In this document: positions 35,401-47,400 of the stretch, piece by piece
Layout: every line of letters starts with the position of its first letter
Numbering within the stretch: the stretch's first letter is position 1
The notes under the pieces: generated by a model
Told to the model about the DNA's origin: nothing
The model's input: the letters and a program-made list of their open reading frames with translations, nothing else
The model's database searches: none
Made by a program: the position numbers and the translations under genes
Assembly: GCF_029931775.1 (NCBI RefSeq)
Contig: NC_079330.1
Coordinates: forward strand, 6,961,206 to 7,025,205
Source: Euleptes europaea
Taxonomy: Eukaryota; Chordata; Lepidosauria; Squamata; Sphaerodactylidae
Direction of reading: 5' to 3'
Length of the DNA: 64,000 bases

Positions 35401-38400
35401 GGGTAATGTTTTGGCTAGTATTTTGGGCACTATATACATGCTAAGCGTTACAATTAAGAAACAGCTGTTAGGGAAAGGGTATTGAGATTTTGCTTGGGTT
35501 CGCCTGACGCCCAAGGAATCCACAAAGCTTCCAGGAAGAGGAGCAGAGTTCTGCAGATGCCTTTTTAAGCACAACCGATCGCAGGTGGGCACGAAAACCA
35601 TTGCAATACGTATCGCCCCAGTTCCTTTACAGACAGAGGACCAAGTTAGTCGGCAGCCCCTTCCTAATCGGTATGTCCAGGATGCTGTCCTTCCCCTCGG
35701 GCGGTATCCATGGAAACAACGCAGCTGCGCAGCCAGTCAAGACTGTCGCCGGCGGCCTAGCCGTGCTGCAGCAGTTTAGGGGCCTGCGCGGCTGCGTCTT
35801 CCATCGCCATGGAAACAAGCAGGCCTTCATCAGAGCTTTGACTCTCGAACGCTTATACCCCCCCCCCCAAATCTTGTTGGACTCTAAGGTGCTAGTGGAC
35901 TCGAATCACATGAACACACATGAAGCTGCCTTATACTGAACCAGACCCGTGGTCCATCGAAGCCAGTTTTGTCTACTCGGACCGGCAGCAGCTCTCCAGG
36001 GTCTCAGGCAGGGGTCTTTCACATCACCGACTTGCCTGGTCCCTTTAACTGGAGATGCCGGGGGTTGAACCTGGGACCTTCTGCATGCCGAGCAGAGGCT
36101 CTTCCACTGAGCCACGGCCCCTCCCCATAATTTTAAGAAACAGACATCATATGAACACATGAAGCGGCCTTGTACTGAATCAGACCCTTGGTCCATCAAA
36201 GTCAGTATTGTCTACTCAGACCGGCAGCGGCTCTCCAGGGTCTCAGGCAGAGGTCTTTCACATCACCTACCTGCCTAGTCCCTTTAACTGGAGATGCCGG
36301 GGATTGAACCTGGGACCTTTTGCATGGTAAGCATAGGCTTTGAACCATGGCACCTCCCCATGAAGCTGCCTTATACTGAATCAGACCCTCGGTCCATCAA
36401 AGTCAGTATTGTCTACTCGGACTGGCAGCGGCTCTCCAGGGTCTCAGGCAGGGGTCTTTCCCATCACCTACCTGCCTAGTCCCTTTAACTGGAGACTCCG
36501 GGGATTGAACCTGGGACCTTCTGCATGCCAAGCAGAGGCTCTACCACTGAGCCATAGCCCCTGTCCATGACTCTCCAGGGTCTCAGGCAGGGGTCTTTCA
36601 CATCACCTACCTGCCTAGTCCCTTTAACTGGAGATGCTGGGGATTGAACTTGGGACCTTCTGCATGCCAAGCAGAGGCTCTGCCACTGAGCCATGGCCCC
36701 TCCCCTAGATGTTCTACCACATATAGGGTTGCCAGGTCCCTCTCCACCACCGGCGGGAGGTTTTGGGGGCAGAGCCTGAGGAGGGCAGGGTTGGGGAGGG
36801 GAGGGACTTCAATGCCATGGAGCCCAATTGCCAAAACAGGCATTTTCTCCGGGGGAACTGATCTCTATCGGCTGGAGATCAGTTGTAATAGCAGGAGATC
36901 TCCAGCTAGTACCTAGAGGTTGGCAACCCTAACTGCAGAGCAACACGGCTACCGTCTGAAGCTAGCTTTTAGTCATGATGTCTAAACAGAACTTCCATGT
37001 TCGGAGGCAGTATATCTCTGAATATCAGTTACTAGGGAGGCGGTACTGGAAGAGGCTTTGACCTCTGTGCCACGGCTTGCGGCTCTTCTGGAGTGTCTGG
37101 TTGGCCACGGGGTTGGGGGGTGGGAATAAGATGATTGAACAGGTGGGCCATTGGTCTGATCCAGCAAAGCTGTGCATGTTTTTGCTCTTGTTCAGAGAGG
37201 CACTACTTTAATGAGCATAGCTTCAGAGGCGAAAAGATGTCTTCAGCCAAAGTAAAAGCCGGCAGCGGTCTTATGGGGCAAGCTGGCTAGACAAATTGTT
37301 AAGACGTTCCCCCAACTCTGTTGGGTTAGTTTTTTCCTCCCTTTCGAAATACAGACAAAGCCACCAAAGGGATCCAATTAGACAGCCTCATCGCAGGGGC
37401 AGGAAAGCCTCTCCCTCGGGTGTTAATCCAAATTAAAGACACGGAGGTCAGACTCCCGATGATCCCCTCTGCCCCACGCTGCGAGCCTCCTCCACCCTGC
37501 GAGGATTTTGGCTTTGATGCAAAGCAATTAGCAAAAATCCTGGGGGGGGGGACTTGTTGAAAGTGGGTCGAATCAAAGCCGAAGGAACCAGCTGCGGCAC
37601 TCCACGGAGAAGGGCAGAGCGCTCCGCTCGCCAAACAAGACCCTTGTTTTCTTTCCCATGTCTCCGCACTTCCGCCTGGCTCTTTGGTGGGGCACCGATG
37701 CTTCCCCCAACTCACAACAATGGGCTACTTCCTACTTTAAGAACATAAGAAAAGCCCTGCTGGATCAGACCAAGGCCCATCAAGTCCAGCAGTCTGCTCA
37801 CACAGTGGCCAACCAGGTGCCTCTAGGAAGCCCACAAACAAGACGACCGCAGCAGCACCATCCTGCCTGTGTTCCACAGCACCTAAGATAATAGGCATGC
37901 TCCTCTGATCCTGGAGAGAATAGGTATGCATCATGAGTAGTATCCATTTAAACTAGTAGCCATGAATACCCCTTTCCTCCATGAACATGTCCACTCCCCT
38001 CTTCAAGCCTTCCAGGTTGGCAGTAGGGTTGCCAGGTCCCTCTTTGCCACCGGCGGGAGATTTTTGGGGTGGAGCCTGAGGAAGGCGTGGTTGGGGAGGG
38101 GAGGGACTTCAATGCCATAGAGTCCAATTGCCAAAGCGGCCATTTTTCTCCAGGTGATCTGATCTCTATCGGCTGGAGATCAGTTGAATTAGCAGGAGAT
38201 CTCCTGTTACTACCTGGCAGTTGGCAACTCTAGTTGGCAGCCATCACCACATACTTCCCTTTCCTAGTGAAAAGGTGGCCAGATTGAGTTGCAAGAGGTC
38301 ATAGTTCTGCCAAAGCCTCAGGGTGCTGCTTATGTTGGGTGTCCAAGAACCTCTTTAGGCTAAGTCTCAGTTCCTTGGGAGCTGACCCAAACTTCCTGGC

Positions 38401-41400
38401 AGTGGGCAGAGCCAAAATTCCTGGCCCTTCAGAATATGCCCTTGTTAAACTAGTAGTTGCAAACCAATGCAGTCCTTTCCTTGCTTCCTCCCGCTACACC
38501 AAAATATGCATTCTCAGTGGCCATATCCCAGAAGCCTCCACTGCTCTGCTTTCAAGTCCACGACGCCTGCCCATTTGAGACCACTCCAGATCCCAGAAGC
38601 AGTACCCATTTGAAGCTCCTCATCATCCGTTCCTCCTTTCCCTGTTTCCCAACCCGCTCGTGGTTGTTGCCGTTCGGCCCCTTGCTGCTGACTGCTCGGC
38701 ATTCGATTGCGGTTTGGCAGCGCTTGCTCGGCTCGGGCGGGGAGGCGAAGACTTTGCCGGGGCGCTTGTTCCTCGTCCATCTGGGCGTTCACTTTGTTCA
38801 CGATGTCTTGCCAACTAGGGTGGGAGGAAAGAAAAGAAACGTCAGAATCGTACTGGCCTTCTCACTGTTCTGCATGGGTGAATATGATTTTGGAATCACA
38901 CGGGCATATCGGTTTGAAGCAGGAAATAAGATCCCAAGCAACACTCCAGGAAAGAGATCGATATTTTTATTCCTTTGGTTGAGCTGGGAAGCTGTAGAAG
39001 CAACCTGCCAAATTTCACCATTTGGGCCGGTTTGTCAATCGCCCTGATAAATTATTCCTGGCCTTCACCCCTTTTCACCTGCTCCTTCAGTTTGCACACA
39101 GGCTTTGTTTTGGTGCTGAGCTCAGAAGCGCAGAATGGTACTTTTGAAGTGGTGGGTCAAAAGTCATCTTGGAGGGAAGCTCTGAACCTGTATCCCAAGT
39201 TTATTTTAAAAAAATGACAGTCAAAATCTGTAATAGCAGGAGAAGAAGGAGAAGAAAAAGAAGAGGAAGAGGAAGGGAAGAGGAAGAGGAAGAAGCAGAA
39301 GAAGAGTTGGTTTTTATATGCCGACTTTCTCTACCACTTAAGGGAGAATCAAACCGGCTTACAATCACCTTCCCTTCTCCTCCCCACAACAGACACCCTG
39401 TGATATAGGTGGGGCTGAGAGAGTTCAGAGAGAGCTGTGACTAGCCCAAGGTCACCCAGCTGGCTTCGTGTGTAGGAATGGGGAAACCAACCCAGTTCAC
39501 CAGATTAGCGTCTGCCGCTCATGCGGAGGAGTGGGGAATCAAACCTGGTTCTCCAGATTAGAGTCCACTGCTCCAAAGCACCTCTCGTATCCACTACATC
39601 ACGCTGGCTGAATAGGGAGGCCATGAAGCCCGGAAGATCCTCCCACCAATCGGGAAGATAAATATGATCTACATTGTCCTCTGTAAGATTCCTTCACCAC
39701 CATGAAGGATAGAACTTGTCCTTTCTTTAAAAAAAATGAAAGCCGAGACTGAAGATTGACAGGTTTGCTGCATTATTCACGGAGAGAGACGGGGCTGTTG
39801 GCAAGATGAAAGCGATGGTATCCCTGCTTACCATTTCCATAGCCCATACTCTGGAAAGAGACAATGCAGCATCTACTATCCTGCTGTGTCTGGAATACCA
39901 TATAAACTTGAAAAAATAAGACAATACCTTCTAGCTTCTCTGCTCTGGCTTCTCCCACAGAGTCGGATGGATTACCGATTAATGAGACAAAAGGCAAGGG
40001 AGTCTCATTCCCAATAAAAAGCTTAATGCCTCTTAATTAGAGGAAGTGAACCACCCCCGCAACCCAAAAATGTGAGATCCTCACACAAAAGCAAAACCAC
40101 AGAGTGTAACAGTTGTGAACTAACATTATGTAGTGCTGCGTCCTCCTTCCCATCAACACTCCACCTCACCAGTCCCTAAGTAAGGGAGGGGCCGTGGCTC
40201 AGTGGTAGAGCATCTACTTGGCATACAGAAGGTCTCAGGTTCAATCCCCGGCATCTCCAGTTAATGGGACTAGGCAGGTAGGTGATGAGATAGACCCTGA
40301 GACCCTGGAGGCTGCTGCCGGTCTGAGCAGACAATACTGACTTTGATGGACCAAGGGTCTGATTCAATATAAGGCAGCTTGAGGTGTTCATGTGTCTTGT
40401 GCGCTGATGGTCCTGAGCAGATGGAAATGTTGAGAAATATTCCTGTTGGAAAATGGAACTAGGAGGGAAATTCTACCTGATGGCCATCGACCTAACACTT
40501 ACCTCTGCACCACGGGCTCGCGGTCATTTCCCGTGGAGGGTTCTTTCTCTGAAGCCTGTGCTTTCTCGCCAGGTGCAATCCTTGGCGAATTTGCATGGTC
40601 CTCCCTTTCTTCCTGCATAATCTTCAAAGCCTTTTGATCCTACAGGAAAACAAGACCTCAGGAGCAATTCCCCAGCATTTCCAGATTATTTATTTGTTTA
40701 CTTGCTTATTTTATCCATTTATACCCCGCCCTTTCCCATCCCGAGATGGGCCCAGGGTGGCTTCCAGCAGTACGGACCATACAATATGCATTAAACATTA
40801 ATTAAAATGCAAAATTTCCAACACATACAATACATTAAAATGGCCATTCAATCTATACCTTCTGCCACAATAAATTTATATCATAAAGGTGAGGAAGCCC
40901 ATCATAATTGTGGGCAGAGGGCCAAAAGATAGTAAAAAGGCATGAGGAGGAGAAGGGAAAGGGAGGCCAATTTCTTGAGGGAACCATTGCTGCCTCAACC
41001 ATATGCCTGGCAAAATATCTCCATCTTACAGGCCCTGAGGAATTCAATTAAGGGAAGGGAAGGAATTTGTAATCTGCTTTGAGACTCCTTTTGGTAGAGA
41101 AAAATGTGTGTGGGGGGGTGAAAAACCAACTCTTCTTCTTCTCACAACAACTCTGTGAGGTAGGTTAGGGTAAGATTGTGTGACTGGCCCAAGGTCACCC
41201 AGCAAGCTTCCATGGCAGTGAGAGGATTCAAACCTGGGTCTCCCAGTTCCTGGTCCAACACTCTAACCACTACACCACCCTGGTAGCCAGTAACAAAATA
41301 TAAGTAGAATCGGTTTAAAGCCAATGCAAAAACACAGTAGCAATACAAGGCAGAGTCCGTAAAAATAGAGTTAAAAGTCTGTTACCGAAGAGAAAGAGAG

Positions 41401-44400
41401 AAGCGGGATGAGGAACGAATAAAACAACCTCACCCAATCGATGAACACTTGGGTAAATGAGTAAACCTCAAAGGGGCTCACGTCCAAAAATTTTCATTAC
41501 CCAGTTGTGAGCATGCATATATATTACAGCTATAATGATCCAAGCCCACAAGGGCTTTTTAACCTGCGGTTCTCTGGCTCACCACAAGGGGTAGCACAGC
41601 GCCAACATACCTGGCTCTACTCTGCGTGACTCCTGTGACCGAGGGCCTCGAGTTCAAATCCTGACTCAAGGGTCGACACCCAGCATCCAAGAAGGAGGGG
41701 AACATTCACACGAGTTTTGCACCTTTTCAGCGTGTCGTCTCCAGCGCAGAACATTTCGAACCGCTCCGTGTTCTTACCTGGCTCACGCTCTGCACGCTGT
41801 TCACCATCCTTGTGAAACGGATGACGTGGCCGTCCTTTGGCCCCGGAGGAGGCCAAACGGCGAGGGGCAGGCGAGGCTCGCGCAGAGGCGCCAGCTGGCC
41901 AAGCGGCACGGGTCGGTTGTTGCTTTGGGAAACCTGGCCTCGGGGAGGGTTCTCGTCTTTCCAGCGTTTGGGATCCGGCGCCTGAGCGACCAGTGAGCTC
42001 TCCCGGGGAGCTGCGGCCTGTTCCAGGGGACTCAGGGGAGGTTTGTCCTCATTGCCTGGGGAAGCCTAGAGAGAAGAGCAGGAATGACAGGTGACAGAGT
42101 CCGATTGCCAAAGCGGCCCTTTTCTCTAGGGGAACTGACCTCTGTCGCCTGGAGATCAGTTGTAATAGCAGGAGATCTCCAGCCACTACCTGGAGGTTAG
42201 TAATCCAAAACAGACACCTCTGTGTACAAATATGGTTACTCAAAATCTGACACAAATGATACACCTAGTATAGCTAAACAAGAGACTGTATTATACACAA
42301 ACCACATAAACACACACACATACATACAAAAGTTCACATCCAATAAGTATAATGTCCCCTATTTCAAAAATCTCAGTCCTATAGACTAATAATTATTATT
42401 TTCTTTCAGGTATGGATTGCAAGTGAGTATATTCTTTTCGGCCCTGACCTGGATGGCCCAGGCTAGCCTGATCTTGTCAGATCTCAGAAGCTAAGCAGGG
42501 CCAGCCCTGGTTAGTATTTGGATGGGAGACCACCAAGGAAGTCCAGGGTTGCTGTGCAGAGGAAGGCACTGGCAAACCACCTCTGTTAGTCTCTTGCCAT
42601 GAAAACCCCAAAAAGGGGTCGCCATAAGTCGGCTGCGACTTGACGGCACTTCACACACAAACACACACACACATTCTTTTCAGAGGCAGGAGGATCCCAG
42701 GTGACGAGGAAAGAGGAACTACCTGGACTGCCTGGAGGTCTGAAATCCTAGCTGCAGCAGCATCGGTAAGAGTTCCCGAGCCCTGCCAAATTCAACAGGA
42801 GAACTCCTTTGTTTGGCCAACTGTGCATTTAAACAGGGGAGGGGGACAAATATCGGCATGAAAAGAAATCGCAAAGTGAGCAGACGTGACGGGCAAAGGA
42901 TTTCGAAGAGGGAAAGAGCACCTTGTCTCTGGCAAGCTGCAGCAGGCCCTGGGCGGGCTGTGGGGGCCGCAGGTTGGGAATCGGTTGCTGCTGCCCGTCG
43001 GCGGCTCCCGCTTCCTTGAAGCTTGGCATCCTCTGAAGCGTCTCTTTGAGCTGTCTGAACTCGTCCATTTGGGCCTGGAAGAACGGCAAGAGAAGTTGCA
43101 GGCGGTCATGGTCTACAATTTACATCCGCGCATAGCTCGTTTCCATATACTTTTGTGTGTGTGGGGGGGGATAGTCCATTTCTTCACACGTGCAAAGATA
43201 ACTGTGGGCTATAGGGTTGTCAGATCCAGGTAGGGTTGCCAGGTCCCTCTTCACCACCGGTGGGAGGTTGTGGGGGTGGAGCCTGGGGAGGGTGGGGTTT
43301 GGGGAGGGGAAGGACTTCAATGCCATAGAGTCCAATTGCCAAAGCGGCCATTTCCCCCAGGTGAACTGATCTCTATTGGCTGGAGATCAGTTGCAATAGC
43401 AGGAGCTCTCCAGCTAATACCTGGAGGTTAGCAACCCTAGCCCCTTGGATGCAGGGTCTAAGCCTCAGGAGTCTAGTAACTGTAGAACTGGCTGATCTTA
43501 AAACATTCACCCCTGGAGACCCAAAGACTTTGTCCCAGTCTGTACAATGCAGCAAAAGGACGTGGTACAGTCCTGAAATGGTGGAGTGGACTGTACCACT
43601 TCAGGCCGCAGGTGAAGCAGGCCATTTCTGAAAGCTCCCTTAGTTTTTAAAAAAGTGTTTTTTGATTAAGCACTTCAGGGAGAGAGGTTCTAGCCTAGCC
43701 TTTTCCTTCCCGCATGCCCGCCACCATTTGCTGCTTCCGTTCGAAGCACAAGAAGCAAGAAGAAAAACATCCCTGGGGCATTTGCAGGAACCATCTGCCA
43801 AAAGGAGTTAAAGTGAACGGTGAACAGAATAAATGCATGTGTTTCCCCCCCCCCCTGCATGCTTTAAAAAAAAAAACCCTCTCCAGTTCAACAGCTGTGC
43901 GCTCCAGCCTTTCTTGGTCCTTCCAAACTGAAGTACAGAAGACAAAAGCTCTTTTCAGACAAAATGTCCATTTCGTAGCAGATTTCCATCGAGATGCAGC
44001 TGTCAGAAGGAAAGGGTTCTGCCAACTACTTCTCTGCCCTCGTGCCCAAGACCCTGGAGAACATGGTTTGGGTCACTTGGCTCGTCTGTAGTGGAAGACA
44101 TGCTTTGGCACATAGGGGCACATGAATGCACGCAAAGTTGCCTTCTACTGAATCAGTATTGCCTGCTCAGACTGGCAGCAGCTCCCCAGGGAAAGGTCTT
44201 TCACATCACCCACCATCTGATCCTTTTAGCTGGAGAGACCGGGGATTGACCCTGGGACCTTCTGCCTGCCAAGCAGATGCTCTACCTCTGAGGTTTTTCG
44301 CTTGCTAGAAGGGGGGACCTGGCAACCCTACCCCATCCTCATCGAGCAGAAGGAGGGGCTGTGGCTCAGTGGGAGAGCATCTGCTCGGCATTCAGAAGGT

Positions 44401-47400
44401 CCCAGGTTCAATCCCCGGCATCTCCAGTTAAAGGGACTAGGCAAAGAGGTGATGGGAAAGACCCCTGCCTGAGACCCTGGAGAGCCGCTGCCGGTCTGAG
44501 TAGACAATACTGACTTTGATGGACCAAGGGTCTGATTCAGTATAAGGCAGCTTCATGTGTTCAAGGCCATTCCAAGCACCTACCTGAGCACTGAGAAGTT
44601 GTGAATGGACATCCTGGTGAGCCTTTCGAAGCAGTTTGCTCTCTTCCCGCAGCTTGTAGACCGTATCTATGAGAAACCACACCGGGCCAGTTTAATCGGG
44701 CTATTTGCATTTATAGAATGGTTTCGGCTTTTTAAAATACTTCACCTACACTGGTGGTGGAAAGTGCTGTCAAGTTGCAGCCCGGCTTACTCAAATGAGA
44801 AGAAGGAGGAGGAGGAGGGAGGGGGAGTTGATTTTTATATACTGACTTTGTCTACCACTTAAGGAAGAATCAAACCGGCTTACAATCACCTTCCCCTCCC
44901 CTCCCCACAACAGACCCCCTGTGAGGTAGGTGGGGCTGAGAGGGTTCTAAGAGCTGTGACTAGCTCAAGGTCACCCAGCTGGCTTCATGTGGAGGAGTGG
45001 GGAAACCAATCCAGTTCACCAGATTAGCCTCCGCCGCTCATGCAGAGGAGTGGGGAACCAAACCCGGTTCTCCAGATCAGAGTCCATCGCTCCAAACCAC
45101 CGCTCTTAACCACTTCACCACGCTGGCATTGGGGTTGCAGAACTCATTAAAATATTATTTCCCTTGCACCGATTGGTCCTTTGCTTTTGTTTTGGTGCGG
45201 CCCTCTCTTTTTCTAACCCTATCAGCAACCCTTTGGAGCTACAAAAAGGATTTTCCAGAATAAATGAGCTACCATGTGGGGAAGGGAATACTGTCCCTTC
45301 CTCCCAAACGATATAGGAGAAGGTGTTTTTCTTTGGTGGGGGACCACTGCCGAGATGGGGCATCTTTTCAGGGGGGATCAGGGTGGGCTGATCTGGCTCG
45401 GCCGTGACCCCTTTCGCCCTCTCTCAAGCCTTCCCACAGAACTGACAAAGAGGGGAGTCGTTTTGCGGGGGGGGGGGCGAAGCTGTTTGTGCCCCCTGGC
45501 TCGGCTCAGCCCTATTAAATTCCTCCATTACCAAAGAGAAAGCAGCTGTTCCACTAATTGAAAACAGCGAGAACGATTCTTGCGGCGTCCTACAAGCTCA
45601 TCTCTGCTGCAGTTCATCGCAAGGTCTTTGGGCCATTTCTCAGACGTACGAACCCGGTCCAGTCGACCGTTTCATCCCCCTACCCACGAAGGCTTTCCTG
45701 AGATCACGTTCCACTGGATCTCAACAAGTGATTAAAATGCAGGAATCCGCTGCCAGAGGATGTATGATGGCCACAGGCTTAGGTGGGCCAGCATGGTTTA
45801 GTGGTTAAGAGCGGTGGTTTGGAGCAGTGGAGTCCGACCTGGAGAACTGGGTTTGATTTCCCACTTCTCCACATGAGCGGCGGAGGCTAATCTGGTGAAC
45901 CGGGTTGGTTTCCCCACTCCTACATGTGAAGCCAGCTGGGTGACCTTGGGCAAGTCACACCCTCTCAACCCCACCTACCTCACAGGGTGTCTGTTGCGGG
46001 GAGGGGAAGGGAAGGTGATTGTAAGCCGGTTTGAGTCTCCCTTAAGTGGGAGAGAAAGTCGGCATATAAAAACCAACTCTTCTTCTTTAAAGGGATCAGA
46101 CAGATCCACGGAGAGGTCGATCAGTGGCTACTAGCCATGGTGGCTAAAGGGAACCTCCACATTCAGAGGCAGTCAACCTAAGGTTGCCAGCTCCCAAGTT
46201 GATGAATTCCTGGAGATCTGGGAGGTGGATCCTGGGAAGGGTGAGGTTGGTGTAGGGGAGAAACCTCCATGGGGTATAATGCCATAGAGTCCACCCTCCA
46301 AAGCAGCCATTTTCTCATGATCTCTCTAGTCTGGAGAGAAGCTGAAACTCTGGAAGATCTCCAGGTCTCACCTGGAGGTGGCAACCCTAAATAAACCTCT
46401 GGACACCAGTGCTAGGAGGAAACATCAGGGGAAAGCCTCGGACTCTATGTCTTGTTTGTTGACCCTCTGTAATAACTGGCTGGTCACTGTGTAAGACAGG
46501 ATGCTGGATTAGATGGACCGCTGGTCTGATCCAACAGGGCTCTTCTTGACATTCTTAGCCCCCATTTTGTGCAACCAGCATCTCTGCAATAAGTAGATTG
46601 TCAATAAAAGCCTCGCATCCCCCAGAGGGGCCGTGGCTCAGTGGTAGAGCATCTGCTTGGCATGCAGAAGGTCCCAGGTTCAATCCCCGGCATCTCCAGT
46701 TAAAGGGACTAGGCAAGGAGGTGATGTGAAAGACCCCTGCCTGAGACCCTAGAGAGCCATGGAGAGGGGCTGTGGCTCAGTGGTAGAGCATTGGCTTGGC
46801 ATGCAGAAGGGCCCTGGTTCAATCCCTGGCATCTCCAGTTAAAGGGACTAGGCAAGGAGGTGATGTGAAAGACCCCTGCCTGAGACTCTAGAGAGCCATG
46901 GAGAGGGGCTGTGGCTCAGTGGTAGAGCATCGGCTTGGCATGCAGAAGGTCCCAGGTTCAATCCCTGGCATCTCCAGTTAAAGGGACTAGGCAAGGAGGT
47001 GATGTGAAAGACCCCTGCCTGAGACCCTGGAGAGCAGCTGCCGGTCTGAGTAGACAATACTGACTTTGGCAATTCAGTATAAGGCAGCTTCATGTGTTCA
47101 GATCATCAGAAAAGTACTAATGTCAACCCAGTCTCACCAATAATAAAAAATAAGGATTCGTTCTTAAGCCATCTGGAGCTATTTCTTCCAGGCCCTTTCA
47201 CTAGCACATTTGATGCCCGATAACGGCACATGGCAGAAAGAGTCTAGCAGGAATGGCTCCAGATGCCTAAAGTAAGCCAAGGGGGTGGCGGAAAGGGTGT
47301 GGGGTAGGGTTGCCAGGCCCCCCTCTTCCCACCGGCGGGAGTTTATTTTGGGCGGGGCTAGCGATTCCATAGAGCAGCTGTGCTCCACGGAGCACTTGGT

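Noticed and set aside
43883-43927. Possible relic of the missing GOLIM4 coiled-coil exon ([16 protein letters not shown] on the minus strand after a CAG)
   Set aside because: The coiled-coil-like frame is out of phase with both neighbours and runs into a T-rich tract. Similarity to the human exon is too weak.
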